The notes: a model not told the origin generated them from the sequence alone. Numbered from the stretch's first letter, positions 17,766-27,716 are shown. The stretch: 64,000 nt of DNA from R-RK-3 sp963842775 (GCA_963842775.1 CAWJHQ010000005.1:1-64000), one strand, 5' to 3'. Numbers and translations are program-made.

Positions 17766-18766
17766 GTCACGCCAGCTCCCCGTGCGACAAGAACCGTCAC
17801 GTCGTCGCGCTGCCGCCAATAATCGCGGAAAAGTACCGATGCAATCAAGGTCGGATGTGCATGGGCAAGGCCGGGATAGCGTTCGAGGCTCCAGCCGGTT
17901 GAAAGCCCGTCCGAATGCATGAGGACCAGGCCGCCGTCAAAGGGGTAGTCGAAGCTCTGCGCCTTGCGCATATTGTGACCCGCCGTACCTGCCAGCGAAA
18001 CCATGCGCTTGATGCCCGTATCGGAGATGATCGCACCGGCGATATTGCCGACCCCGCCGAATTCGACCTTGCCGGCGGCCTCGTCGAGCCGGGCGATCGC
18101 GACCGCCGCGCCGCGCGTGGAACGCATACCGCCGTGGATATATTCGAGAATTGTGGGGATGCGGTGGCCGCTATGGCCCTGAAACAGCCGCACGGCCTGG
18201 ACCGCCGCCGCTGCCGCATTGGGACCATGGCCGAGCCCGTCCGCCGCCAGCAGGCACAGGCCCTGGGCTTCTGGAGCGACGCTCCAGCTATCGCCGCAGA
18301 CGTCCTCGCCCGGCAGCGCAATGCTGATGGCCCCATAAGCCGCTTGCGGTTTTGGCCTGCTGGTCGGGGGCTTGCCGGCTTCCAGCCGTGCCAGAATGGC
18401 CGTGCCGAGGCTGGGCCAGGAGGCGATATCGACGAAATGCGACTGGCGGATGATCGCGCCGAAGCCGTGGCCGGCCGTGCCCGCGCTCGAATAGCCATCG
18501 GCGATGCAGTCCTGCGGGCGCGCCATGCCGGCGCCCTGGTCGAGCGCGATGAGCTCGATGCCGGTGCCGGTCGGATCGGCATAGGAGCCGGCAAGCAGAT
18601 CGCCGCCGCCGCCATGCTTGATCAGATTGGTGGCCATTTCCGTTGCGACAAGCGCAACACGTCCCGCATCGGTCTCGCTGAAACCGCCTGCCTCGGCAAG
18701 CTCCGCCGCCCGGCGGCGCGCCTCGGCCACCTGGCTCGGATCAGTCACGGGAATGCGGATCATCAT
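17762..18766 (-). CDS. RsbX/SpoIIE-type phosphatase with N-terminal RsbT-like ATPase domain
   Basis: Two-domain protein of 334 residues. The N-terminal ~125 residues form an anti-sigma-factor-like ATPase (GRVALVATEMATNLIKHGGG, ALDQGAGMARPQD). The C-terminal ~190 residues are a PP2C/SpoIIE phosphatase (EDVCGDSW, LLAADGLGHGPNA, LVLMHSDGLSTGW). In stressosome systems RsbX removes phosphate from RsbR and RsbS to reset the complex. Start at ATG 18766 makes a TGATG overlap with the rsbT stop; an ATG nine bases upstream is an alternative. Fusion of both activities in one chain is the unusual point. Confidence 0.85.
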   Translation of the reverse strand: MMIRIPVTDPSQVAEARRRAAELAEAGGFSETDAGRVALVATEMATNLIKHGGGGDLLAGSYADPTGTGIELIALDQGAGMARPQDCIADGYSSAGTAGHGFGAIIRQSHFVDIASWPSLGTAILARLEAGKPPTSRPKPQAAYGAISIALPGEDVCGDSWSVAPEAQGLCLLAADGLGHGPNAAAAAVQAVRLFQGHSGHRIPTILEYIHGGMRSTRGAAVAIARLDEAAGKVEFGGVGNIAGAIISDTGIKRMVSLAGTAGHNMRKAQSFDYPFDGGLVLMHSDGLSTGWSLERYPGLAHAHPTLIASVLFRDYWRQRDDVTVLVARGAGVT

Positions 18767-19188
18767 CACTTCCAACGCGCGATGACGACCTTGGTCCCCT
18801 CGCCGGGTTTGGATTCGATATAAAATTCGTTCGACAGGCGCTTTGCGCCGCTGAGCCCAAGCCCGAGCCCACTCCCGGTTGTATAGCCATCGGTGAGCGC
18901 AAGCTGCACGTCAGCTATTCCCGGTCCTTTATCCTCGAAAGTCAACCGGATTCCGGGCCGTGCGCCGTTCACCAGGATTTCGACGCAGGCCGTGCCGCCT
19001 CCACCATAGTCGAGCGTGTTGCGGGCCAGCTCGCTTGCGGCGGTGACGATCTTGGTCTGGTCGACCAGGGACAGACCCACCTCGACCGCCCGCTTGCGCA
19101 CTTCCTGGCGGATGCGGACCACATCGTCGGCGGTCTTGATCGGATGCACGTCACGCGCCGCCGTCTCCACTGGCAGCCTCCGCATCAT
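18766..19188 (-). CDS. rsbT: Stressosome switch kinase RsbT
   Basis: Serine/threonine kinase of the GHKL/anti-sigma family, up to 140 residues. RsbT phosphorylates RsbR and RsbS and is then released to activate a downstream partner. Motifs: ASELARNTLDYGGGG (N-box), EDKGPGI (G1) and GSGLGLGLSGAKRL (G2). The ATG pair at 19188/19185 overlaps rsbS by 38 bases. GTG codons at 19170 and 19149, in frame, are possible alternative starts, the latter immediately after the rsbS stop. It is followed directly by the phosphatase gene. Confidence 0.9.
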   Translation of the reverse strand: MMRRLPVETAARDVHPIKTADDVVRIRQEVRKRAVEVGLSLVDQTKIVTAASELARNTLDYGGGGTACVEILVNGARPGIRLTFEDKGPGIADVQLALTDGYTTGSGLGLGLSGAKRLSNEFYIESKPGEGTKVVIARWK

Positions 19189-19541
19189 CCAGCCGCCGCT
19201 GGATCAATTTCATGCCGCGCTCAACATTGAGGGCCGTCTTGACCCCCGACAGGGACAGACCCAGCTCGACCAATGTGATGGCGACCGCCGGCCGCATGCC
19301 GACGACGACCGTATCGGCATCCAGGATCCGCGCGACGGAGGCGATATTGTCGAGCATCCGCCCCATGAAGCTGTCGACGATCTCGAGCGCCGAAATGTCG
19401 ATCAGCACGCCCTTTGGCACGCGCCGAGACGATCTTATTGGTCAGATCCTCCTCGAGAACGGCCGCCAGCCTATCATGCAGGTCGACCTGGATGGTGACA
19501 AGCAGCGCATTGCCCATTTTCAGGATCGGTATGCGTTCCAT
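19151..19541 (-). CDS. rsbS: Stressosome scaffold RsbS (STAS; one-base frameshift)
   Basis: STAS-domain protein of about 129 residues forming the stressosome core with RsbR. It starts MERIPILKMGNALLV at 19541 and carries the signature LIDISALEIVDSFMGRM, which includes the serine phosphorylated by RsbT in the family. The frame changes at 19418-19422, where AAAGGG appears to hold one base too many: removing one A gives SARAKGVLIDIS. A homopolymer change of this sort is typical of an assembly indel. Eight bases separate it from rsbR. Confidence 0.88.
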
Positions 19542-19549
19542 GGTCCTGC

Positions 19550-20443
19550 CTACTCGCCCCGCGCCGTCGCGGAGGCCCCGGGCCTTGCCTGCACCACCGT
19601 GCAGCCGATGCGCTTCAGGGCGATGGCGAAGGCATCGGCGAGCGTCGCCTTGGAGAGGACGTTCAGCTCGACGCCGAGATGGACGATGGTCTGCGCGATC
19701 TGCGGCCGGATGCCGCTGATGAAGCATTCGGCGCCCATCAGCCGGGCGGCGGCGACCGTTTTCAAGAGATATTGAGCGGTGAGCGTGTCGACCGTAGGCA
19801 CGCCGGTAATGTCGATGATGGCGATCTCCGCCTCTTCGTCGACGATGCTCTGCAGCAGGTTCTCCATCACCACCTGGGTGCGCTGGCTGTCGAGCGTGCC
19901 GATGACCGGCAGCGCCAGAATGCCCTTCCAGAGCCTTACGACCGGCGTCGACAGTTCGGAGATTTCGCGCTGCTGGCGCAGGATCACCTCTTCGCGGCTC
20001 TTCTGGAAGACCTCGATCGAATAGAGTCCCAGCTCATCGATCAGCAGCGAGATGGACAGGAGCTGCGCCGCCAGCTCCGCCGATTTTTCCGGCCCGGCGC
20101 GGTTGACCATATTCGCAAGCGGCTGTTTGAGCGAGAACACGAAGCGCGCGGTTTCCGCACTGGTGAAGCCTTGCAGCGCCCGGGAGCGGGAGATTTCGGC
20201 AACGAAAGCGCGCACCGGCTCGAAGGCGGCGTTCGCGGCGTCGGTGCTGCCCGCCTTCAGCGCATTGCGCAGCAGATCCAGGAGCTTCCTGGATTGCGTC
20301 TGCAACTCGCCTTCCTTGAGCCGGCCCGTTTCCAGGCCGCCCGCTTTCCTCATGAGGTCAAACCACTCGCTGAGAATTTCCTTTTCATTCTCAGCCGCAA
20401 GCTGGGCGACCGAGGCGATCCCGTTCGATGGCATTTCGATCAA
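19550..20443 (-). CDS. rsbR: Stressosome sensor RsbR
   Basis: RsbR-family protein of 297 residues. The N-terminal ~150 residues are an all-helical sensor domain (EKEILSEWFDLMRKAGG; FVFSLKQPLANMV) and the C-terminal ~125 are a STAS domain with IIDITGVPTVDTLTAQYLL, containing the threonines used as RsbT targets. RsbR turrets project from the stressosome and sense stress; the signal here is unknown. It is the first gene of a six-gene minus-strand operon (rsbR-S-T, phosphatase, two hybrid kinases). A start at the internal ATG 20434 is also possible. Confidence 0.9.
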   Translation of the reverse strand: MIEMPSNGIASVAQLAAENEKEILSEWFDLMRKAGGLETGRLKEGELQTQSRKLLDLLRNALKAGSTDAANAAFEPVRAFVAEISRSRALQGFTSAETARFVFSLKQPLANMVNRAGPEKSAELAAQLLSISLLIDELGLYSIEVFQKSREEVILRQQREISELSTPVVRLWKGILALPVIGTLDSQRTQVVMENLLQSIVDEEAEIAIIDITGVPTVDTLTAQYLLKTVAAARLMGAECFISGIRPQIAQTIVHLGVELNVLSKATLADAFAIALKRIGCTVVQARPGASATARGE

Positions 20444-20495
20444 TCCCTCGCATATGGATTTTGATGCTCTGTAAAGTGTTTAGCTGGTCTTGTCC

Positions 20496-20614
20496 CGCCC
20501 AGCAAAGGGCGTTTTTTCTCTGCGCCTCGCATCCGCGAGGCTTTTTTGCCCGCTTGCGGGCTGGTTTTTGCTTGGAGCCGGGCATCCGCCCGGCACGAGG
20601 CCCGCTTGCGGGCC
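20496..20614 (+). terminator. Array of five tandem hairpins, the first three with T-runs
   Basis: Hairpin 1: CGCCC/GGGCG (20496-20511) then TTTTTT. Hairpin 2: GCCTCGC-ATCC-GCGAGGC (20524-20541) then TTTTTT. Hairpin 3: GCCCGC-TT-GCGGGC (20548-20561) then TGGTTTTT. Hairpin 4: GCCGGGC-ATCC-GCCCGGC (20577-20594). Hairpin 5: GGCCCGC-TT-GCGGGCC (20599-20614). Each T-run follows its stem on the plus strand, so the first three look like intrinsic terminators, upstream of the oxidoreductase gene. Confidence 0.7.
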
Positions 20615-20834
20615 CCGGGAGACCGCCACGAACGCTGTGCCGGCTGCTTGCCCGGAGTTTGGATGGGGCATCCGAGGCCCACAAGAGAGTTATTAACGCT
20701 CTCGGAGAAGAAAACCCTCGAATTGCTCAAGCGCTTTGTTTAGGAGATAGAGAATTGCGAACTATAGGATGCGGTTGCGGAAATTTCAAAAAGCGTCGAT
20801 AGGTTTAAAAACATGAGCGCAACCAAGCCGGACT

Positions 20835-20890
20835 AGAGCGCTTCCCGAAAAGTGTTACGCGGTTTTCGGATAAGAAGCGCGATCAAGCAA
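20835..20890 (+). repeat. R5 palindromic repeat, copy 1
   Basis: AGAGCGCTTCCCGAAA, then GCGGTTTTCGGATAAGAAGC; the same start and end occur at 47569-47638 with a different middle. Its arms (CGAAAA/TTTTCG) are self-complementary. Confidence 0.7.
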
Positions 20891-20970
20891 AGAATGAGAG
20901 CGGTTTCCGATTGAATGAAGCGGGAACCGCTTAGGCCACCGGCATCGGGCAGCACGCGCTGGAGGGGACG

Positions 20971-23656
20971 ATGATCGCATTCACCTTGAACGGGCACCCC
21001 TTCCAGACGGCGGATGACGATCCGGATTTGCTGCTCATCGATGTGTTGCGAAACCATGCGGAACTGACCGGCACGAAGCAGGTCTGCGGCGCGGGCGTAT
21101 GCGGCGCATGCACCGTCATCGTCGAGGGCAAGACGGTGGCGAGCTGCCTCATGCCGGCCAGCGCGGTCGCGGGGTGCTCGGTCTTCAGCGTCGAGGGGCT
21201 GGCGGGCGACGATCTCCATCCGGTGCAAAAAGCCTTCATCGCGCATGACGCCATGCAATGCGGCTTCTGCACGCCGGGTTTCGTCGTCGAGGCGCTCGCT
21301 TTTTATGAGAGCTGGCGCGAGGCAAGGGCGGGGCAGACGCCGGGGCGGGAAGAGATCGCCGCCGCGCTTTCCGGCCATCTTTGCCGCTGCGGCGCTTACG
21401 GCAATATTTACGAGGCGGTGGCTGCGGCCTGCGCGGGCGAATTCGAAGGGCCGTCGACCGCCGGTCCCCGCCAGGAGGCCGCCGACAAGGTAACCGGCCG
21501 CGCCAAATACACCGTCGACATCGCGCATGACGGCCAGCTCGAGGGCGTTATCCTGCGGTCCGCTCACGCCCATGCCAAGCTCACCGCGCTCGACCTGGAA
21601 CCGGCATTGCGCGTGCCCGGCGTCAAGGCCGCGATCCCGATGCTTGCCGTGGGCCGCACGGTGCGTTTCTTCGGCCAGGAGATCGCCGCCGTCGCGGCGG
21701 TGGATCTGGCGAGCGCAAAGCGCGGGCTCGCCGCGATCAAGGCCAGCTATGAGCCCCGGCCGGCCGTCATCGGCCTCGATGCGGCGCGCCAGCCGGGCGC
21801 GCCCGACGTCTATCCCGGCTGGCGCAAGCCGGTGGCGAATTCGGGCGAGGGGCCGATATTTCCGACGCCCTGGAAGCACAATGTGCGCGGCCCCAGCGGG
21901 GCGTTTTCGCTGAATGGCGGCAAGGCGAAAAAGCTGATCGCCGAGGCGCGCACCCGCCGCGACCCGCTGCTGGTCGGCGGCACGTTCCGCACCGAGGCGC
22001 AGTCGCACACCGCCTTCGAGCCGCACGCGGCGACCGCCCTGTGGAGCGGCGACAGCCTCACCGTGCATCTCTCCACGCAGGCCGTCGCGCATATGGCCAA
22101 GGCGATCGCGAAGCGCTTCGGCGTCAAGGAAGGCAAGGTGCGCGTCATCGCCGAGCATGTCGGCGGCGGCTTCGGGGCCAAATTGTCAGTGACGGGCGAG
22201 ACCGTCGCGGCGGTCGAGCTTGCCCGCGCGGCGGGTGCGCCGGTGCGCGTCGCCTTCGACCGGCATGAGGAAATGAGCGTGACGGGCTATCGCCCCGGCG
22301 CGGAGCTGCAAGTGGCGCTGCTCTGCGGCGCGGAAGGCGGCCTCCAGGCGATGTCGGTGAAGGCCTATGCCGATGCGGGCGTCGCGGTGAACTCGGCGAT
22401 CGCCGCTTTCGCGCGCATGATGTATGACGCGCCCGCCAAGGAGCTTGTCGATTACGACGTGGTGAGCCATCTGCCTCCCGGCGCTCCGTTTCGCGGACCG
22501 GGCGGCCCGCTGCTCAGCTTCGCGCTGGAGCAGGCGGTGGACGAGGCCGCCGGAAAACTGCGCGTCGACCCCATCGCATTGCGCCAGCGCTGGGACGGCA
22601 ATCAGGAGCGCCAGCGGCTCTATGGCTGGATGACGAAGCATCCGGTCTGGCGCGACCGCGCGGTCACGGCGGTGCGCAGCGGACGCTTCCGGCGCGGCGT
22701 GGGGATCGCCGCCGCCAACTGGCTCTATTGGTGGCAACAGGGCGTAGAGGTCGAGCTGGCGGTGCGCGGCGGCAGGCTCGCCGTCAGCACGTCGGTGCAG
22801 GACATGGGCACCGGCATCCGCAGCGTCCTCGCCCGCACGGCCGCCGAAGCGTTCGAGCTGGAGCAGGCGGAAATCGACGTCGTCATCGGCGATTCCACCC
22901 TCCCGCCTGGGCCGATTTCGGGCGGCAGCCGGACGACGGCCAGCCTCGTTCCCGCCGTCATGGCCGCCGCCGACTTGCTGAAGGCGGCAACTGCGGGAGC
23001 GAATGCACGGCCGGATCGGCGACAACGCGCCCTGGCGGGAGATCATCGCCGCGTCGGACGATATCGCCTTGCGCGCCACCCGGCCGCCGGACGCGGCCTC
23101 GACCGTGCATCGCGGATTGTCGCCGCTGCAGGAAGGCGGGTTCATCGGCAAGACCTTCGACTGGGTGCTGCGCCGCTTCATGCATCTGAATACCGGGCAG
23201 GGCTCATCCGGGGCGGTCTATGCGGCGGAGGTCGAGGTGGATACGCTGCTCGGCCATTGCCGGGTGACGCGCTATGCGGCGGGCCTCGCGGTCGGGCGCG
23301 TGCAGCATCCCGTGCTCGCCCGGAATCAGGTCGCGGGTTCGATCGTCCAGGGCATCGGCTACGCGCTTTACGAGAACCGCCAGCTCGACCCGCTGACGGG
23401 CGCCGTGCTGACGACCGGGCTTGAGGATTACCGCATCCCCGGTATCGCCGACATTCCGGAGATCGACATTCATTTCGACGAAGACGGCTTCGAGCATGTC
23501 GCCGGCGGCAGCATCGGGCTCGGCGAAATCGCCACTTTGCCGGTAGCGGCGTCGATCGCCAATGCGGTGCATGACGCGACCGGCGTGCGGCTGCGCGAAA
23601 TCCCGATCCGGCCCGACCGGCTCATCAACGCGCTGCGCCGGGGAGCCGCCGCATGA
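20971..23656 (+). CDS. Molybdenum oxidoreductase, fused 2Fe-2S and molybdopterin subunits (frameshifted)
   Basis: Xanthine-oxidase-family enzyme in which small and large subunits are one chain of about 895 residues. Residues ~1-155 hold two [2Fe-2S] sites: C39, C44, C47 and C59, then C97, C100, C138 and C140. The molybdopterin part follows, with HVGGGFGAK, GPISGGSRTTASLVP and GGSIGLGEIATLPVA, the last carrying the catalytic Glu. The frame breaks near 22995 (LLKAATAGA to MHGRIGDNAPW), leaving no gap. Start ATG 20971 has GGAGG about six bases upstream. It overlaps the FAD subunit by four bases, so the enzyme is a two-polypeptide dehydrogenase, likely for aldehydes or N-heterocycles. No export signal is seen. 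Confidence 0.85.
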
Positions 23657-24607
23657 TCGCCAGCATGGATGACGCCCGCACCCTCCATTCGCTGCAGCCG
23701 GAGCTGCGCGCCGCCGGAACCGATCTCTCCGAACGCCGGCGCAGCGGCATTTCTGCCGGGCCGATCGTGCAGATCGAGCCGAGCGCGGAGATGCTGGAAA
23801 TCGCCTGGCGGGAGGATGGCGGCGCGCGGATCGGCAGCTACGTCACCATGGCGAGCCTCGCCGCCGATGACGCAGTGCCGTGCCGCATATCCCGGCCTCA
23901 CCGCCGCCGCGCAGGGTCTCGCCACGCCGCAAATCCGCAATGTCGGCACGATCGGCGGCAATCTCGCCCAGCGGTCGCGCTGCTGGTATTACCGCAATCC
24001 GCATATGGCCTGCCTGAAGAAGGGCGATCCCGTCTGCTCCGCGCGGAAGGGCAACCATCTTTACGGCGTGAATTTCGATCTCGGCCCTTGCGTCGCGCCG
24101 CATCCGTCCACGCTCGCCGCGGCGCTGATGGCCTATGATGCGCTGGTCACGACGACCGCGCGCACCGCGATCCCCGCCGAAACGCTGATCGGCGACGGCT
24201 CCGACGGCACGCGCGACAACACGCTTGCGCCCGACGAGATCATTCAGTTCATCGATCTGGCGGCCCCGGTCGAGGGAGAGCGGGCGGCCTATCAGCGGGT
24301 CATCAGCCGGGCTTACGCGGAGTGGCCGCTGGTCGAGGCGGTGATCCGTGTCGTGCTGGGCGAAGGGCGCCGCGTCCGGATGATGCGTCTTGCGATCGGA
24401 GGCGTGGCGCCGGTGCCGCTGCGCCTGCCGGGCATCGAGGCGATGGCCACCGGGGAGGTTCTCAATGCGCCGTTCATCGCGGCGGTGGCGCGGGCGACGA
24501 CTGCGGGAGCAGAACCGCTGCCCATGACGGGCTACAAGACCGCGCTGCTCGAAGGCCTCGTCATCGACATGCTCACCCAGCTTGCGACCGGCAAGCCCAA
24601 ACGTTGA
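23653..24607 (+). CDS. FAD-binding subunit of the molybdenum oxidoreductase, PaoB/YagS-like (frameshifted)
   Basis: FAD-binding domain protein of about 318 residues, electron outlet of the preceding enzyme. It contains the flavin signature VGTIGGNLAQRSRCWYYR. Cysteines at RCWYYR, MACLKKGD, VCSARKG and GPCVAP match the arrangement that in PaoB/YagS proteins binds an extra [4Fe-4S] cluster. The C-terminal CO-dehydrogenase-flavoprotein-like part runs from RAYAEWPLVEAVIRVVLGEG. The frame breaks near 23880 (ASLAADDAV, then CRAAYPGLTAAAQGL). The start at 23653 overlaps the large subunit stop (ATGA). Confidence 0.85.
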
Positions 24608-24741
24608 GCGGGCCGCATCCGCTGGCGACGGTTCCCCCGCAACAATCTTAAGAAGAGTCTATCGGTAATTAACTACCTTGCGTTGTGGTTGTGCTGTGTG
24701 TAATCCCGGTGCCTGGAATATGTTCCCGGCACAGGTGAACC

Positions 24742-25902
24742 ATGTACGAGGCGACTTTATCCGATTGCGCCGACGCCCCTGCAAGCGGTCCGCCGACGGA
24801 GCGGAAGCAGCTCAAGGTGTTTTACGTGATGCCGCGGGCGATGTATTTCGGCACTTCGCAGGCCACATCGATCGACCTGTGCGTGCGCGACCTCGTCAAG
24901 GCGAGTCGCTTCGCCGCATCCGCGCAAGTGATCGCCGAGGCTGTCCCGGATGAGTTCGAGGGCGTCGCGCTTCACCCATTTCCGCGCTCGGCCATATCCG
25001 CCACCCGCTCCCGCGCGCACTATGTCGCCGGCCTCGTCGGCGCGCGCAAGCCCGATGTCGTCATCGTGCAGCAGCACCTGCCGACGGCATCCGCCATCGC
25101 GCGCCGCTGCCCTGGCGCGAGAGTCGTGCTGCAGACGCATAATTTTCAGAAGGCGGATTACGCGGCCGGCTCGCTGAAGGATTGGCTGCGGCGCGGATAT
25201 AAGCGCGCGCGCTACAAGCGGCTGGCGGGGCTGATCCATGTGAGCGACGCTTGCCGCCGGGCCTTCGCGACGAATTGGCCTGATATCGCGCTGCCGCAGG
25301 CCGTCGTGCATAACGGCCTCGACTTCGCCGAATGGACGCCGGCCGGGAGGCGCACCCGCGAGGTGCTGTTCGTCGGACGCTGCGTGCCCGATAAAGGCGC
25401 CCTGGAATCGGCCGAAGCCGCGGCGCGCGCGCTTGCCGGCCGCCCCGACTGGACGGCCAGATTCATCCTTTCGGCCGTGCGCGAAAACGCCGCTTTTCTC
25501 GAAGTGCTGCGCCTGGTGCTTGCGCCGCTGGGCCCGCGCGCGCGGATCGAGCTTCAACTGCCCTTCGCCCAGGTCAAAGCCGCGTATGAAGCGGCGTCGA
25601 TCGCGCTTGTCCCGTCGAAGGTGAGCGAAGCTTTCGGCCGCACGGCGCTCGAGGCTCACGCCGGGGGCGCCGCGTTGATCAGCTCCGGCATCGGCGGTCT
25701 GCGCGAAGTGAGCGGCACGTCCGCCGTCTACCTCCCCGAGGTCGCCCCGGACGTCATCGCCGCGGCCATCAATACGCTGATCGACGCGCCGGAATTGCGC
25801 GCGCGGCTGGCGCATGACGGCGCGGCCTGGGTGCGGGAGCGGTTCTCCATCCAGAGCCAGGCCGCCCGCCTGGACAGCTTCTGCATGGGGCTGGTGTCAT
25901 GA
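24742..25902 (+). CDS. Glycosyltransferase, GT-B fold (family 4-like)
   Basis: Cytosolic glycosyltransferase of 386 residues. The C-terminal half carries the GT4 pattern: VLFVGRCVPDKGALE (start of the nucleotide-sugar domain) and VPSKVSEAFGRTALEAHAGG, with the E-x7-E donor-binding motif. The N-terminal acceptor domain includes VVIVQQHLPTASAIAR and LQTHNFQKADY. Donor and acceptor cannot be told. It lies 26 bases before a second glycosyltransferase and upstream of the secreted RTX protein locus on the other strand, so it may serve surface polysaccharide or glycan synthesis. Confidence 0.85.
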   Translation: MYEATLSDCADAPASGPPTERKQLKVFYVMPRAMYFGTSQATSIDLCVRDLVKASRFAASAQVIAEAVPDEFEGVALHPFPRSAISATRSRAHYVAGLVGARKPDVVIVQQHLPTASAIARRCPGARVVLQTHNFQKADYAAGSLKDWLRRGYKRARYKRLAGLIHVSDACRRAFATNWPDIALPQAVVHNGLDFAEWTPAGRRTREVLFVGRCVPDKGALESAEAAARALAGRPDWTARFILSAVRENAAFLEVLRLVLAPLGPRARIELQLPFAQVKAAYEAASIALVPSKVSEAFGRTALEAHAGGAALISSGIGGLREVSGTSAVYLPEVAPDVIAAAINTLIDAPELRARLAHDGAAWVRERFSIQSQAARLDSFCMGLVS

Positions 25903-25927
25903 GCGGGCGCGGAAACAACGGAATCAC

Positions 25928-27401
25928 ATGAACGAAGGCAACCGATTGGAAACGATGGGTCATGCGGAGCGCGCGGCCGGTTCGCCGCGTATCGTCGTCG
26001 ACATGACCGATCTGATCGGGCAACTCACAGCCGGCCATCGGCCGGCGGGAATCCACCGCGTCGTCCTGGAGTTCGCCAACGCCGCCGCCCTGGTGGCGCG
26101 CGAACGGGGCCTGCCCCTGGTCTGCGGCTGTTTCGATGAAGCTTCGGGCAAATATCTCCAATTCGCCCCGTCTTTCAGCGATGCGGCCTCAGGCAGCCGC
26201 CCATTCGACTGGATCGCCGAGAATACGCTGTTCCAGCGCGGCCACCCGCGTCCCATCAATCTGAATAAGCTGACCGGCAAATATGCGGACCGGCCGCTCA
26301 AGCGGCGATTGCATCTGGCCTATGCGGGCCTGCGCCTGATCCGCCGGCGCATGGCTTTGCGCCTCGTCGCAAGCTTCAAGCCGCCGATCCACGCGGAAGC
26401 ACTGCACTTCCGCCGCGGCGATCTGTTGCTGATGCTGGGCAGCGGCTGGGATGCCCTGCCCGTCTACGACCATATCGAACCGCTCGCCAAGGCGGGGCTG
26501 GTCACGCCGCTCATCCTGGTGCACGACCTTATCCCGCTGGTCGAATTGCGCAGCAGCGGCATCCTGTCCTCGGGCGTGTTCCGCGCGATGGCTGGAAAGG
26601 GCCGCCAGGCTCGCGGCGGGCCTGCTCACCTACTCGGCCTCAACCCGCAACGACCTCATCGACTACCTCTGCAGGACCGGGCAACGCACGCCGCCGGTCA
26701 GCGTCGCCACGCTGCCGCACGAGTTCACACCGCCCGCCGAGACGCCGCTATCCAAGCCGGTGCTCGACATATTGCCGGCCAATTACGCCCTCTTCGTCGG
26801 CCCCGTGAGCGGCCGCAAGAACGCATCGCGGCTGCTCGAGGCGTGGGCCAAGGTGATCGGCCGGCTGGGGCCGGACAGGACGCCGCTCCTGGTCATCACC
26901 GACCGGCGCGGCGCGGCGCAGGTCCACGACACCCATATCCGCCCGATCGCCAGCCATGTCCGCCTGCTTGACAGGCCGAGCGACTATGAACTCTCCAGGC
27001 TTTACAGCGCCGCCGCCTTCACCGTCTTTCCCAGCCTTTACGAGGGTTGGGGCCTGCCGGTCGGGGAAAGCCTCTGGCATGGAATCCCATGCATCACCTC
27101 CAACGCGTCGTCCCTGCCCGAGGTGGGCGGCCCGCTATGCGACTATGTCGACCCGACCTCGGTCGACAGCATCGCGTCCGCGGTCGAGCGGTTCGCCGCC
27201 GATCGCGGCTACCGTGACCGCCGGGCGAAGGCGATCCGCCGCGAAGACCTCCGCCTCTGGCGCGATTTCGCGCGTGACGTGATCGAAGCGGCGCTGTCGC
27301 ATGCGGATCAGGGGTCCGTTCATGCCGAGGCCGAGGCGCCTCCGGCCTTCCCGTTCGTGAAACCGGATGAGCAGCGGGAATTGGCGGCCTCGAAATATTG
27401 A
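25928..27401 (+). CDS. Glycosyltransferase, GT4-like (frameshifted)
   Basis: Second GT-B enzyme, about 490 residues. The N-terminal part (IVVDMTDLIGQLTAGHRPAG ... LMLGSGWDALPVYDHIEPL) matches the acceptor domain of GT4 enzymes that often begin with a VVDVTDL-type strand. The C-terminal part has FVGPVSGRKNASRLLEAW and PSLYEGWGLPVGESLWHG, with the donor-binding EGWGLP-x-E. The frame breaks near 26590 (VFRAM, then WLERAARLAAGLLTYSAST), with no loss of sequence. ATG 25928 lacks a strong ribosome-binding site; ATG 25955 is an alternative. Confidence 0.82.
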
Positions 27402-27478
27402 TCGCCCCTGATGTGCGTTGCGTGCCGGCCTGCCATCCCGCTCGGGCTGCTGCGCGTTCTCAAGCGCGGCGCGGCCCG

Positions 27479-27602
27479 AGAGCATTTCCCCGCAAAGCAT
27501 GTCCCCGCGGAGGCGGGGATGGACACTGGGTTTGCGCCCGCGAAATGCGGCCGAACAAACAGATAGAGCCCGTTCCGATAACGGCTTTAAAGCGGAACGA
27601 GG
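27479..27602 (-). repeat. R1 repeat, inverted copy
   Basis: On the minus strand it reads GTTCCGCTTTAAAG, CGGAACGGGCTCTATCTG, CGCATTTCGCGGGCGCAAAC, CCATCCCCGCCTCCGCGGGG, then CATGCTTTGC, the order seen in the copies at 5397 and 6930. Confidence 0.75.
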
Positions 27603-27634
27603 TTAGATTGAATCGATCAGCGCTATCAATTCAG

Positions 27635-27716
27635 TGTCATCCCCGCGCAAGCGTGGATCCAGTATTCCGCAGCCGCTTCAATAGTTTACTGGATTCCCGC
27701 TTGCGCGGGAATGACA
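27635..27716. repeat. R4 palindromic repeat
   Basis: TGTCATCCCCGCGCAAGCG at the left end is mirrored by CGCTTGCGCGGGAATGACA at the right, with GGATCCAG/CTGGATTC inside, forming a long imperfect inverted repeat. This type of extragenic palindrome is common in Proteobacteria. Single copy in this window. Confidence 0.75.

Larger units (their letters stand above)
20444..20970. other. Divergent intergenic region with hairpin array and R5 repeat
   Basis: Lies between rsbR (minus) and the molybdenum oxidoreductase (plus). It contains five consecutive hairpins (20496-20614) and an R5 repeat (20835-20890). Short open frames across the hairpins have no protein features. A ribosome-binding GGAGG precedes the ATG at 20971. 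Confidence 0.6.

Noticed and set aside
20490..20802. Several overlapping short frames on both strands
   Set aside because: They run through the hairpin array, and their residue patterns follow from the palindromes.
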